Shown: piece after piece, positions 1 to 11,509 of the stretch
How positions within the stretch are numbered: position 1 is the first letter of the stretch
Layout of the letters: each line of letters opens with the position of its first letter
Source of the DNA: Acheta domesticus
Lineage: Eukaryota; Arthropoda; Insecta; Orthoptera; Gryllidae
Assembly (NCBI GenBank): GCA_031308135.1
Contig: JAHLJT010008756.1
Span: forward strand, 107,400,415-107,464,414
DNA: 64,000 nt
Direction: 5' to 3'
The notes under the pieces: model-generated
Seen by the model: the letters and a program-made list of their open reading frames with translations, nothing else
Told to the model about the DNA's origin: nothing
The model's database searches: none
Translations under genes and position numbers: made by a program

Positions 1-1120
1 ATGGACGTCGCCGACGTACATGCGTACGTACGATACATACGTATTATTATTATTCATACACGTACTTATACGAGAAATTAAAAACGACTAGTGCGTCTAT
101 TAAATTATTGACATTTATTACACACGTACTAATATAATATTATGAAAAAAGGAACGCAAAAATATTTGATTTAACTTTCGCAATGTAGATGTCGTTGACT
201 TCCCTTCAGAAGAAGTGGAGGATTACGCATCAGTTCATAATTCATGAATGTTGCGTGAATGTACTGTGCCCAGAATGTCCCATGGCGAGTGCCAAGTGGG
301 ACCATAGGTCATTGCTCTTTGTGATGCCAAAACAATTCTCAAATTAGCTGTGATTCAGACGAACGAAGACTATCTAAAAATAACACAATGGGTTTTTATG
401 TGAACGACAGATACAGAATTGGGCTTCACTTTTCTTTTTACAGCAATTCAAAGATTCAGTTATTTCGAGTTTTCTAACAAGACAAAGACATGGTATGACT
501 GAATACACTGAAATACGTAACGCTCTGCAAATGTAGTCTGATACAGATTGCTGTCATGTCTCATAAAATTGTCGAAAATTTAATTATCATAGGTAATTCC
601 ACGAGCGCTTTAGAAATTGTCGATAAATTCTGAAGCCGCGAAGCAACGAGGGGATTTATCAGGGAATTTCCAAAACACGAGTGGAATTTAATAGGTCTAT
701 TTCACTTATGAAATTTGAATATACGAAGCCGGTTCATTACAAAGCATTATATAAGTTAGTCTGGTTTGTTTATGTATTTTCAATCATTTCATTTACCATG
801 TGCAATTACGCTAGTTATGTACAGCCGTCTACAATGTTCAAATCAACAAGGTTAGGTTATTCCTTATTTGACGTTGCAACCGGCTACGTCAATGATAATT
901 TTAATAATGTAAACTTTTAAATCCCGAAAGTGATATTATGGTTAGTAAACAATTGAAGGAAATGAAATGTGAAAATCAGACGTTTATGTTTAAGTTGAGC
1001 TAGATCTGAGAGATGTGTTGAATTATAAATATGACAGACGCCATTGAAGAAAAAGAGAGAAATAAATACATAAACACTTTTTTTACATGCGGACAGGCGA
1101 ACATGGACCCCGCAAATATC
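1..1120. other. unassigned AT-rich sequence
   Basis: No recognisable domain, structural RNA or repeat family was seen. The first 60 bases hold short alternations of CGTACG and a small (ATT)n run. The open frame at 681-920 is AT-rich with no domain I recognise, and I do not call it a gene. Confidence 0.5.
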
Positions 1121-1123
1121 ACT

Positions 1124-1906
1124 TCATACAGTTTCCTTCTTTCTTCTCCAGAAGTCCTTCATCCTGTTCGACAGCTCAGCTCTTCTTTGAGCAGTCCATT
1201 CTCGTCTGTTCTGCTTTTCACCGACAAGAAATTTGAAGTCAAAAATTTTGTTTCTGTATTCTTTTCGATTTAGACAGTCTTGTTCAGTAATTTTAATTTT
1301 TTGTATTACTTCTTTCATTTGTTCGAAATACCCTCCTTGACCTTTCTAGCTCCAGATTTTATCAAACATTTGTTTGTTTAACCTTGATTGGTCCATGCGG
1401 ACCAAATGTCCATAGAACTGTGGTCGACGTTTTCTAATCAACACTTCTAGGTTTTCATTTTACTATAAATTTCTGCTTGAAATCTCAATCTATGACCTTC
1501 CTTTGTTTCTCTTGGACCATAAATTCTTCTTAAACTTTTTCTATCTTCAGAAAATTTTCCATTCCAATTATGCTTGTAGTTTTCATGTTGTACAAGATGA
1601 CTGGTCTTACAACTCTACTGTAATGTAATTTTGCATTGATAGACAAATTCTTTTTATTATATATTTTTTGTGCAAAAATTTAATCGTTCCTATTTCCGTT
1701 TTTCGATCTCAATAGCCATTTTATCCGTCACAATTCTGCTAATTAATTCTCCAAGATATTTAAACCTGTCAGTAACCTTGATGTTCCCATAATTTGTTTT
1801 TGCTGTTTTCTTAGGTTATTTATGATCGCTTGCCATAATTTCAGTTTTATCAAACGAGATCTGTAAGCCCGCTTTTTCCGCTGCTTCCTTTAATTGATTA
1901 ATTTGA
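1124..1906 (-). pseudogene. non-LTR reverse transcriptase pseudogene, C-terminal part
   Basis: This is the C-terminal half of a non-LTR retrotransposon endonuclease/reverse transcriptase read on the minus strand. Just left of the insertion at 1907 it reads INQLKEAAEKAGLQISFDKTE, the segment that follows the catalytic FADD box in this family. It ends with the basic tail WTAQRRAELSNRMKDFWRRK and a stop at 1124-1126, typical of insect non-LTR polyproteins. Several stops and frameshifts lie between. The N-terminal continuation is at 7921-8930, on the other side of a 6 kb TTAA-flanked element. The clade (RTE, CR1/Jockey or similar) is not resolved. Dead by both frameshifts and insertion. Confidence 0.85.
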
Positions 1907-2198
1907 TTAACCCTTCAGTGCACCTAGTGGGCCTCAGAGGCCCGGCTGTGTTTCTTAATGCTGTAGATATTTTCCCGTTAACATTACAGGTGTGTTATTT
2001 CATGATACCTCTGTTGTTATATTTCTTTTGTTATGGCAAAGAATGGTCCAGTGAGCCATAAACGTTTTCCATATTTTCAACTTTTCTGAAAGGAGTCGTG
2101 CTTTCCAGTAAGTGGGCCTCCGAGGCCCGGGGCCTGTTTTCCCTTAACGTATCTTTTAACGCGTAAGAAACACATTTACGTTGTTGGAATTTATTCAT

Positions 2199-2365
2199 TA
2201 CTAGCGTACCCGTGCGAGAACTCTCGCATGTTAAACCCCATCCTTTCCCTATCCTTTTGTCTATCCTTTATATTAAGAAGGACCGTTGTTAATGAAACGT
2301 GTTTATTTGTTTAAAAATGTATAAATGTAACTTCTAATGAACTTACAGAATATCAAACAAAAATA
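2199..2365 (-). mobile_element. Helitron 3' terminal fragment, copy 1
   Basis: Read on the minus strand, the sequence ends with the palindrome TGCGAGAGTTCTCGCA, eight bases (CGGGTACG), then CTAG followed by T. A 16-bp hairpin just upstream of a CTRR terminus inserted before T is the textbook Helitron 3' end. A second copy sharing about 160 bp of body is at 3414-3571. The 5' end is not identified. Confidence 0.7.
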
Positions 2366-3030
2366 ATAATACAATTTATATTGTAAACAAATTTTCAATA
2401 AAGGTTTATTCACCATTATAGAGAGATCTTCTTGGACAAATTCATACTTCTTTAAAAACAAAATTTTAAGAAATTATTAATCTTTCTCTAGAGTTTGATT
2501 TTCGCTTCCTTTAATTGTCACAAAAATATTAGAAAAGGTTTTTTGTTCTTGAGAAGGCCAAGTAAAGTAGTGCGAAAATACCGGATCGGGCAAGTACAAC
2601 CCTACTCTTTGCAATATTATTTAACTTTTCTTGATTTGTTACGTGGAACAGAGGGGGGTTTTAGAGAGGCAGGGTGCTAGCTTTCTGGGGTGCAAAAAAT
2701 TGGAAAATTATTTTCTATACTAAAAAGTATTGGATTATTTTCTGCGTTCTAATGTACCTCAAGAAAAGTAATTCCGAGCCAAAAAATAATCAAGCTAATA
2801 TTTTCACCTTTGAGTACTAAATACCATTTGTTACCATTTGAAACAATTTAGTAGGCTTACACCTCTCCTCGGTATATTGAAATGTTGCTCAAACAATGTT
2901 TGTGTATTGAATAACTTAACGAAATAACACCTTGAGTTTAATATCAAACGTGGGCGTTTGTGTACATGCTTGGAGATATCGCCAACATTCAAATCGTGTG
3001 TTTGGCGATAGTTGGCAGTTTCGAGTGACT
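2366..3030. other. unassigned interior of the TTAA element
   Basis: AT-rich sequence between the first Helitron end and the palindromic MITE. The short open frame at 2495-2680 has no recognisable domain. Confidence 0.4.
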
Positions 3031-3247
3031 TATACTTGGGTTTTTATTTTTTTGGCGTGTGAGGGCTTGTCTCCACCATGGAATATCACACGATATTTCG
3101 TGTCTTTCTCTGTCGTGCCATTAGAAGTCGCATGATAGCCAGCACTGCTCGATACAGGCGGCTCCTAGTGGCACGACCGAGAACGACGCGAAATATCGTG
3201 AGATATTCGATCGTGAACACATGCCAGGAAATAAAAACCCTAGTATA
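3031..3247. mobile_element. palindromic TA-flanked MITE (foldback)
   Basis: Near-perfect inverted repeat. The left end TATACTTGGGTTTTTATTT (3031-3049) pairs with the right end at 3229-3247. The arms continue inward, with the segment around 3080-3122 complementary to about 3168-3210, leaving a loop of roughly 45 bp. Terminal TA on both sides suggests a Tc1/mariner-type MITE; the superfamily is inferred. Open frames here are by-products of the palindrome. Confidence 0.75.
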
Positions 3248-3413
3248 CGCTATTCTTTCAATAAATGTAAATTTAGTTGCTTTTTTAATTTAATTCACGT
3301 AGTATTGTAGGCTAGCGCATTTTGATTTTTGTTTTTAATTTATATAAAGATAAATTACTTTAGCTAAATGAAAAAGTTGGGTTGTGCCATAGCACAAGTT
3401 TTCCCCTATTACC

Positions 3414-3571
3414 TCCGCGTACCCGTGCGAGAACTCTCGTATGTTAAACCTCACACACACCCCTTCTAGTTCCATTTTAAGAGGGAAATTTGTTAACGAA
3501 ACGTGTTTATTTGTTAAAAAATGTATAAAGGTAACTTGCAATGTACTAACACAATATCAAATAAAAATAAA
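3414..3571 (-). mobile_element. Helitron 3' terminal fragment, copy 2
   Basis: Shares the hairpin (TGCGAGAGTTCTCGCA with one change on the minus strand) and about 150 bp of body with the copy at 2199, including the segment ending near the AATATCAAA run. The terminal CTAG is degraded here. The body is cut at 3571/3572 by the CTAG end of an HX-related element. Confidence 0.6.
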
Positions 3572-3640
3572 CTAGTGGTGCTACAACAGCACTTACTTTC
3601 CCGTATTAGAGGAAACAGCTAAGTAGTACTGTAATATTGC
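3572..3640 (-). mobile_element. HX family, variant 3' end fragment
   Basis: On the minus strand this reads a hairpin (GTGCT-loop-AGCAC) then CACTAG followed by TT, the terminal signature of the HX family in a variant also seen at 21041 and 47392. The rest of the body is not recognisable. Confidence 0.55.
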
Positions 3641-4322
3641 ACTTTATGCGCTACTAACATCTTCGCTTGGAACTCACTATTTCCACTGCAGTGTTGTCAG
3701 AACTATGTGAATTCTACAACTTCACAAAAATAGAATGCAAAAGTTTTGTAACCCTGTATTGGAAAAAGAAGCCTGATACCCTGGAAATATAGAAATGCCT
3801 TCCATTGGGCCATGATTAGGGAAGAGTATTTTAAAACCATGCAACAAATTCTCTACTCACTACAAATGGTACAGCATTTGGTGCAAAACTAAATATTTGC
3901 CTGCAAATATCAACATAAATTAGACAATTATAACTCCTTTTCATACAGCTCCATTAGGTCACAACAATGACACTAATTCACAGATATTCGCGAGCGCAAA
4001 GTGAATTCCATTGTTGCAGACCCTGCATTGTCGCTATTCTGAGAGCTATTAATTCTTTTTACTTATTTCAAATATTTCAAAATAAACAATTTCTAAAATA
4101 TTAATGTGTAAGTCTATAACAAAGTTCGAATGTAAGAAACGAAGAAAGAAATAATATACAAAATTGCACATTCTAATTTACGACGCATCCAGCTGTCCGA
4201 AGCGCAGTAAATTTACAGCGGCCTATACGTTTGTCACAAAATTAAAGAAAAACTATTCGTATTTTGAAAAAAATAAGCATGACCGTATTTATTTTATTTA
4301 TTTATTTGTCAAAAAACAGAAA
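3641..4322. other. unassigned AT-rich sequence
   Basis: No domain, RNA gene or repeat was recognised. It is probably decayed repeat interior within the TTAA element. Confidence 0.4.
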
Positions 4323-5894
4323 CAGAATGGCACAGACTTTCCCGTATTAGTTTTCTATTTTTCCTAGGTCTTCGCTAGCTATTCGGAATTGCCACATACT
4401 CTTTCTTGCCAGCTACCATCTATCATCGCCAAAAGTACATTTTTTTTGTCATTTTCTTAATTTTTTCGGTTTCCTATTGGTAGAACAGAAACATTAATTT
4501 TAGAACACAAAACCTAGCCGTAAATGGCAATTTACTTTTAAAAATTATGTGCCGTTTAAGAGAAAATGGCGTTTTAGCACTACTAAAAATGCGAAATTTG
4601 AAGCTCATATTCACAGAAAAGTTTTGAGTTTTCAAAATACTTTATTTGAGGTTATTTGAAGCACTTACACTCACAAATATAATCATCTTTACAAATTGCG
4701 GATAATGTGCATATTAAAGATGTGAGAGATCTTTCAAAAAATTTACATTTATATAATTTTTGAAAAAAACAGAAAAAAACTCAAAATAAGCTTCACGCTA
4801 TACTAATGAGTGTAATTAGCACTATCCGTTACAAAAGTTTCAAGAAAAAAATTGCAGCCATATACGAGAAAATGACGTTTGAGCATTTCTGAAAATCCCG
4901 AAATTTGAGCTACTTTTCACAGAAAACGGTAGTGTTTTCGAAAAACTTTACTTGACATTATTTAAAGCATATATACTCGTAAATATAATAATGTAAAAAA
5001 ATCGCCGATAGTGTAAATATTAACGACGTGAGAGACAAGTAAACAAATTTACATTTTTGTAATTTTGAAAAAACCAACCGATAGACCAAAATGGATTTTA
5101 TGTCATTGATAGAGTACATTTACCACTATCCCTACCAAAAGTTTAAAGAAAAAATTTGGAGCCATTTTTGAGAAAATCTTGTTTTTGTAATTTTTTAAAA
5201 TTGCACATATTGCACGCAATATTGCACGAAAACTACCAAAATTGTGAAAAACATTTACATGACCTTTATTAAAGAACTCAATATGCAGAACAAATTTTAT
5301 TTGAATACAAAATCTCTATCTTCAATTTTGTAGTTGGAGAAAGACGCCGAAAAAAATTCAAACTTTCACAATTTTCGAAAATTCAGAGCTGTACGTGAAA
5401 ATCGGACCTATGCCATGTTAAAAAGTGTATTTTTCTCTATTCATACAAGAAATTTAAAGAAAAAATTTGGAGTCGTTTTTGAGAAAATGTTGAAAATCCC
5501 CGGGGGGCTTCATATAAAGTACCCCCAAATTTTAAAGAATCTTTTTCAAAATCACAAAGCTTCGACTAGAATCAGATCGACTGGGGAATATCAATTTTGA
5601 AGAAAATCGACCGAACGGATTAGACGCTAGCGTTGGCCACAGACGGACAGACGGACGGAATGCCGTCAATCGATTTTTAAGTATAAAGAAGCAACAAATC
5701 ATGGATTTTGACCACACCACGAGATAGAGGATTTTTTTTCTTAATTTAGCAACTGGTTTTATCCACTTATTCGTTTTCACGGCCCGGCAATTAATTTTTT
5801 TCCGCCGAAAATTGGCCATTTTTTCGCGCAGCATTACATAACTTTCCCTATACTACGTATATCACTCCGTGTATACGTACGTATACGGGAAAGT
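4323..5894 (-). mobile_element. HX element (Helentron/DINE-1-like), nearly full copy
   Basis: Strand is defined so that ACTTTCCCGTATAC is the 5' end. The copy ends on the right with CGTATACGGGAAAGT (5881-5894) and on the left with the subterminal ACTTTCCCGTAT near 4338; the last dozen bases to CTAG are missing. The body has four imperfect tandem units, each marked by a GGAGCC-like hexamer and GAGAAAAT at about 4565, 4871, 5175 and 5486, a period of 306, 304 and 311 bp. A CAGACGGA minisatellite is at 5640-5660. The class is inferred from architecture (inverted subterminal motifs, central tandem repeats, 3' hairpin and no target duplication). No protein is encoded. Confidence 0.75.
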
Positions 5895-6759
5895 AAAAAC
5901 AATGCAATTGACGTTTAAAAGAAATTTTGAACTAAGTTTTATTCAGTAATATGGAGAGTTTTCTTGAAACAATTCACAACACTTCCTTAAAGACATTTGA
6001 AGTAATTATTCAATATTTTTGGCAGTTAGCTTTTAGCTTTTCGTGATGGTCGCAAAAAATATTAGTTTTTGACTTTTCAAAAAGCTATGTGTCTGAGCCC
6101 GCTGACTTGAAAATTTCAATGAATGATAACACAAATACTGGTAAAGATAAAACACAAACACAGTCTTCACAGTACACTCACATCCCTCCACAATTAATAC
6201 ATAGCACTTACAGACCTCGGCAAAACATTAATGGAATGGTTTCACTACACGCGTAAGAGATATCTTCATAGGTATTAAGCAATTATAATAATTCTTCTAG
6301 TTGTTGCTAGAGAGCAAATCTTGAATTAATGATTATGCAAATAAACCTCGTCAGACTGCACAAACCACGGTGTATACAGAAAGCGTAAATATAAAGTTGA
6401 GTAATCTAAGCATGTCGTCATAAAAATGGCTACCAGCAGCAAGGGCTGAAATATTGAGGTGGCCTTGATAGTATTGAATCACGGAACCGAAAATTTAATT
6501 GAATGTCGAGGAATGTCTCATCTTGTAGATTATGGCGTGAATAACGTTTCGTTCCGCCTAGTTTTTAAGGCCCTAGAACGCTTTGTTTAAGAGTTATTTG
6601 ACGAAAACTCTGGTAAGTGTTGCGGGTTGCATTTGACTTGAATATTTAGATGCGTTTTTTAAACAAATCCTTCATATTTTTACAGTAAATGTGCAATTTG
6701 TCACGTCTCCATGAAATTCTCTTTCTTTAGAGATCTCATTTCTAAAGATTGGTTACGTG
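5895..6759. other. unassigned interior of the TTAA element
   Basis: AT-rich sequence between HX and the transposase relic. It may include decayed 5' coding sequence of the transposase, but no motif is legible. Confidence 0.35.
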
Positions 6760-7050
6760 TGAGGGTCGTAACGGAAAGGTATACTATTGAAATAATACTG
6801 GAGACGATCATTCCAGACTTTATTATTTGTTTGCCAGACACACATCATGACCAGAAATATGGAATAAAGACATATTTGTGTTGGATTCTAGAAATGGATT
6901 TACACTAAATAGTGGAATATACTATCGAAAAACCAAAGATGAGCCTGTTGCAAAAGATTTTGTATCGAAATGGTAAAGGAATTGGTACAGTTATTATTTC
7001 ATTGATGGTTATAATTTTACAACTGATAACTTAATCGAATTTATAAGTTT
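6760..7050 (+). pseudogene. piggyBac transposase (DDE_Tnp_1_7) relic
   Basis: Decayed fragment of the catalytic core of a piggyBac transposase, the enzyme that cuts and pastes TTAA elements. Around 6838 one frame reads DQKYGIKTYL. After a frameshift the next reads VLDSRNGFTLNSGIYYRK and then TKDEPVAKDFVSKW, followed by a stop near 6975. A further frame reads YYFIDGYNFTTDNLIEF. These match in order the family pattern K.GIK.Y.L.DS..GY...F.IYTG, EP..KDL and Y.DN.YTS..L, with the aspartate of the last block present. At least two frameshifts and one stop make it non-functional. It lies inside the 6 kb TTAA element and explains the element's class. Confidence 0.75.
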
Positions 7051-7500
7051 CTAATAATAACTTTTTACTTGTATATTGCTGGGTGAATGAGGAGAAACTA
7101 TCATTACGAGCTCAGGACCAAAACCAAGTAACGGCAAAAAACATAATTTATTCTTGCATATTTACAAAACATATTAAAGTTGACCTCACGGATCAAAAAG
7201 TCGACAATTACACATCATGAAGACATACTCGTCAATGACTAATGAGGTAATTCTGCGACAAGTTTGAGGTTCGTGCTTTGAATGCGTAGGTAATCGTAAC
7301 AAAAATTATTGAAGATCAATGTCAGAGGGAAAGGGGTTTTTGCAACTGGCAGAAGAATTTTCCCGTGTAAATATGAAAACATGAGTGAGAAAGCCTAATA
7401 TCCTCAAAAAAATTTCTAAATAGCCTTCATGTCTTCGGGATTCACAGGAACACAAATTTGGAAGTCCATTTGCAAAGCAAATAAAGAGGTAAGGGGAATA
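7051..7500. other. unassigned sequence right of the transposase relic
   Basis: No convincing motif. It may contain the decayed transposase C-terminus, but no cysteine-rich finger could be read. Confidence 0.35.
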
Positions 7501-7683
7501 TAGTAAACCCTCGTTAGCACGAACCCGCTTAACACGAATTTTGCCGCAACACGAACAACACTTTCGTTCTGGCAAGGGATTACGGTAATACGGACATTTA
7601 TAATACTCGGTTTGTAGAAATTTTTGTAACACGAACTCCGGTTATTTCGGTCTCTTGGAATTCGTATTATAGACTGTTTACTG
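7501..7683. mobile_element. pogo/Tigger-like MITE
   Basis: Terminal inverted repeats TAGTAAAC at 7501-7508 and GTTTACTG at 7676-7683 are flanked by TA on both sides. The interior repeats a CGTTAACACGAAC-like motif, as in pogo/Tigger ends. The element is about 183 bp and non-coding. Superfamily assignment rests on the end motif and the TA target. Confidence 0.5.
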
Positions 7684-7920
7684 TATTTACAAATGTTAAT
7701 ATCGTGATAAAATATTTATAAATTCTTTCTATTCAATAAAATATGTAAAATGTCTTATGATGCGTCAAAAGTTTAAAATCGAAGTTTATTTAATAATAAA
7801 TATCATTGCAATCATTACTTCTTCATCTCAGCTCCAAATTAGTGTTTTATTCAGTCCGGGCCTCTGAGGCCCATTAAATGTGAAGTCGCAAAATCCGAGC
7901 TCCGTGCTTCGAAGGGTTAA

Positions 7921-8930
7921 TAGTTTCTTGTTCTGATTCTGCAAACGTGCTAAATCATCAGCAAATTGTAAACATTTAATTTAGAGGTTCTTTTTCTCTG
8001 TGCCAATATTTGCTCCTGAATCATTCTTCTCCAAAATGTGCTCATGATGTTATCCAGGATCACATTAAAAAGCATTGGTGATGGACAGTCCCTTGTCTTA
8101 ACCCTGTGTTTACTTGGAAGAGCTTACTGACTTCGCCTAGAAATTTAACTTTGGAAATCGTATTAGTTAATGTAAGTTTTATAAATTTTATAGTTTTTTT
8201 GATCAACTTGGTATTTCTTTAATGTGTCAAAAACAGTTTCTCTATCCACTGAATCATAAGATTTTTGAAAATCGATGAAAGAAATAGATGTTCTTCGGCC
8301 TAGTGCTATAATATTTTAATATCAATTTTAGACAATGGATTTGTTCTGCCCATGATCTATTTCTTCTGAAACCATTCTGGAACTCTCTAACTTGTGATTC
8401 GATCTGTGGTTCAAGTCCGTTTAGCGGTAATTTGGAATATAGTTTATATGTTACAGACAACAGTGAGATACCTCTGTAATTATTGACCTCAGTTTTTGGA
8501 CTTTTTTTGTAATGGATGGATTAAGATGATAAGCCAACCTTCTGGAATTGTTTCCTCAGTCCAAAGTTTTTGAAAAAGGTTAGTTATTGCAATTATAAAT
8601 TCGTCATCTGCAATCTTTAATAATTCTGCAATTATCTCAGAGGCTTTGTTAGTTTTTTAGTCTTGTATTTGACAATACTTTTAATTTCGTATACATCTGG
8701 TGGCGTAGAATCAGAATTCTGCGTTGTAATTTAAAGCTTAACTTTTCCTGTGTTTTTGTACAATTCAATAACTTTTCAAAATACACAGCTGAAAGATCAC
8801 AACTTTCCCTGCTGTTCAATGCTAGTGTGCCATCATCCCTTTATAGTCCTCTTTATATTTTATTACGTTTAAAAAATGATAATTAACTTTCTCACACACA
8901 CTGTTGTTATCATTCATTTTCCCCCTCTAT
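7921..8930 (-). pseudogene. non-LTR reverse transcriptase pseudogene, central part
   Basis: Minus-strand reading of the reverse transcriptase fingers and palm, broken by frameshifts. In order it gives PEGWLI, then NNYRGISLLSVTYKLYSK (near 8440-8510), FQNGFRRNRSWAEQIH (near 8350), a YDSVDRETVFDTLKKYQVD-like block (near 8230), a VNTGLRQG-like block, and FADDLARLQNQ next to 7930, the catalytic FADD box. The reading resumes at 1906 after the TTAA element. This set is diagnostic of non-LTR retrotransposon reverse transcriptase. Its N-terminal endonuclease was not recognised to the right of 8930. Confidence 0.85.
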
Positions 8931-9074
8931 TTATACAGGATTCTTTCCTTGTGTCAGAGGATAACAAACAAAAATGGTACTATTTCATCATAAGAATGTT
9001 AACAAATATTTATTGAATTCGAGCCTAAAATCATATTTAGTCAAATATTTACCCAAATTTATTTCATTATATAA

Positions 9075-10430
9075 CTAGTGGGGCTAAAGAATGGCATACT
9101 CTTCCTCGCACTAGTTATGTTTTTTAATATCTTCAGTTTAGCCTAGCGATTTGCTTCACCATCTTCTCAGTTGCTACTTGCCAGCTCCAGAAAGGCACAC
9201 TTCTCAATTTTTGCCCTGTATTACTAGAATTGAAATGTGTCCTTAAGAATATTAATGAAGATCAAAACACGACATACGAGTACACATTTTCAATAACACT
9301 TTCAATAGCAAATGTCGTTTGAACGTGTCTGAAAATGTTTGTACTCATTTAATAGAAAAATGTTGAACTTTCGAGAAACTTCGTAAGAAATCGTTTAAAG
9401 CACTTGTACTCACAAATGCAATGTTGTACGAAAACGCCCATAATGTAAAAAATTACAACGGGAGAGTTATCAATAATAATTATTTGTGTAATTTTTTAAA
9501 TTACAAAAGAATACATGAAAATGGCGTCGATCTATGTTATTCATTATTATTAATAACTCATTGTTACTTTTGGAATTTATTTTTTTTATTTCCCTCCCTG
9601 AATGCATGCATGGCCACTGACTTCTTTCAAATATTAAATTAATTCTTAAAATTAAACAAGCCTTGATCTTCCTACATTATCTCAATTTTGAACAGAATTC
9701 CCCATTGTTTATTTTCCTGTTGCAACTGGGCAGCTCCCTTGACCGTCGTTCCCAATTCGTTCCGTCTCCAGCTTGCTGTTTAATCCACACAAAAATGTCT
9801 GTGTTTTATACGCGCACTCATATTTTCAAATGTATTTCCGAAATCCTCTGATAATTCTCATCTAAAAAGTCATTATTTATCTATAACACTTCCATTCACG
9901 TTCACAGCTATCGTGTTAAAATTTTAAGTTGAGATTTTGATCCTCAGTTAGCAACAACATCCGTTCGCCATCGAGTCCAAGCATCGTCTGCTACTTTGTT
10001 CATCTTTACCGCTTTTCATTTTTCCTAGAGTCCTGCGCGAACTCGTACCCAAACGCGTTTCTTCTTGCTTGTCATGACGCATGTCATTCGATTACTCGAA
10101 CACTATCCATTTTTCTGATTGGTTATAATTATTTTACAAATTTGTTTTCGCCCCCACGGAATTAACTCACGGGTCCTTTCGTTAATTCAAATTATTCCAA
10201 CAAATTATCACACTATGTTTGGCATAAACTTTCGCAAAAATTATAATGTTTTTGAAAAATTGTACATGATTTTATTTAAAGATCTGTTTTTGATGAACAA
10301 TTTGCATTAAGAAAAAACGATGGACAGAACGATGGGCATACAGACAGCCATGGAAATAGGCGTTTTGCCGTCAATAAATTAATGGTGTCAAGGAACCATA
10401 AAAGATGGATTTTGATTACACGTGTTAAGA
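9075..10430 (-). mobile_element. HX element, strongly diverged copy
   Basis: On the minus strand it ends CACTAG then TT (left edge 9075). Family segments are recognisable around 9310-9450 (a GAACGTGTCTGAAAATG-like stretch, AAAGCACTTGTACTCACAAAT) and 10200-10300. A CAGAC/GGACAGA minisatellite remnant is near 10320-10350. The middle (about 9600-10190) is not clearly family sequence and may be a further insertion. The right boundary is approximate. Confidence 0.55.
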
Positions 10431-10489
10431 GGAAGTAATTTATTTCACAGTAGCAAAATACCCGGCATTGTTTCATATTCACTCACTGT

Positions 10490-10950
10490 TAAAAAAAACC
10501 TCTCCGTGTCACTCTGTGACTCTCTGTATCTGTCTGCATCTACTTGTCTCTGTCTTCCTCATTCTGCCTCTTTGCCTCTGTCTCTCTGTCTGTCTTTCTG
10601 TGTCCCTCTGTCTCTATGTCTCTCTCGGTCTGCCTCTGTATGTCTCCATCTTTCTCTGTCTCCATCTTTCTCTCTCTTTTTCTTTCTCTTTCTGTCTGTG
10701 TGCCTCTCTTTCTATGTGTCTGTTTCTTGCCTTTCTCTCTTTTTCTCTTACTTAGGCGCGTCGTCTCTCTCTATGTCTGTCTCAGTCACTCTACATCTCT
10801 CCGCCGCCCTCCGTCACTCTCCGTCTCTTTCTGACTCACTGTCTCTCTCTGTCTCTCACGCGCCCCCTCCGGTTCTCCTGGGCCTTGCACTGCGTCACGC
10901 GGCAACGCTTAGCAACAATGAAGCCTAGGTGAAGCGGGGTTTGATTGGAA
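10490..10950 (+). repeat. polypyrimidine-tract element, copy 1
   Basis: About 370 bp of (CTCTGTCT)n-like polypyrimidine run into a conserved 3' block ending CGGCAACGCTTAGCAACAATG and AAGC. The same pairing of a long CT tract with this block is at 23490-23990, so it is a mobile or dispersed family rather than a lone microsatellite. Long open frames here, rich in Leu, Ser, Cys and Phe, are low-complexity artefacts. Confidence 0.55.
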
Positions 10951-11216
10951 ATTGAAGTAAAATGAAGCGCAATTTTGTTCTGCTAAACTATGTAATGAAG
11001 TTATAACAGAATTAACACTACATACACCCTCTGGGGAAAAATACATAGAAGTGCCAACATTCATGGATATCGGTCACATGGTGTCGGAGTTGACCTATCA
11101 ACATCCCTATCTCTCTCTCTCTATTTATATATATATATACTATTGTTACTGTACTATATAATGATACTATATATATAGTACCATTTTCTCCAATATTTAG
11201 GATTTTCTTACCCAGC

Positions 11217-11220
<4 letters not shown>

Positions 11221-11270
<50 letters not shown>
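11221..11270. repeat. (TA)n microsatellite
   Basis: Fifty bases of uninterrupted TA dinucleotide, with smaller TA runs at 11130-11180. Confidence 0.95.
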
Positions 11271-11272
<2 letters not shown>

Positions 11273-11350
11273 GACTAACCTTAGTGTGATCACACTCGGC
11301 AATTAAACTCGGCAATTAAAAAGTTAGCGAGAAAGGAGAGGTTTGTGCCA

Positions 11351-11509
11351 ATGGTGGCTAGAATCGCACGGCAAAGGCCCGATCGACGGAGGCGTCTGGT
11401 CTTGGAGTACGACGTGGTTACAGAGATAACGAGGCTCACGATAGAGCTTCGGCAGCCGCATTTTAAGGTCGGTGTTCAAGATAAAATAATTTTGTATATG
11501 ACACTATAA
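11351..11509 (+). CDS. doubtful small open frame, arginine-rich
   Basis: A 52-codon frame starting MVARIARQRPDRRRR and ending at TAA 11507-11509. The frame stays open upstream to a stop near 11285, about 75 codons in all. Base composition is more balanced than the AT-rich surroundings and an ATG in good context (CCAATGG) is present. I recognise no domain. It could be an exon, a piece of a transposon gene or chance. No splice site or signal peptide is clear. Confidence 0.2.
   Translation: MVARIARQRPDRRRRLVLEYDVVTEITRLTIELRQPHFKVGVQDKIILYMTL

Larger units (their letters stand above)
1907..7920. mobile_element. piggyBac-like TTAA element, about 6.0 kb, degenerate and nested
   Basis: TTAA duplications lie at 1907-1910 and 7917-7920. 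The left end starts CCCTTCAGTG and the right end finishes CGAAGGG, giving the TTAA-CCCTT termini of the piggyBac superfamily. A near-terminal palindrome (GTGGGCCTCAGAGGCCCGG) lies at about 1927-1945, is repeated at about 2110-2128, and recurs inverted near 7857-7873. A decayed piggyBac transposase lies at 6760-7050. Later insertions inside include two Helitron ends, a palindromic MITE, an HX copy and a pogo-like MITE. The flanks rejoin exactly across the TTAA into one reverse transcriptase reading, which supports a genuine transposition event. The element is surely immobile now. Confidence 0.8.

Noticed and set aside
10422..10928. 168-codon open frame rich in Ser, Leu and Cys
   Set aside because: Low-complexity CT tract; the same type of frame appears at 23490-24083 over another CT tract.
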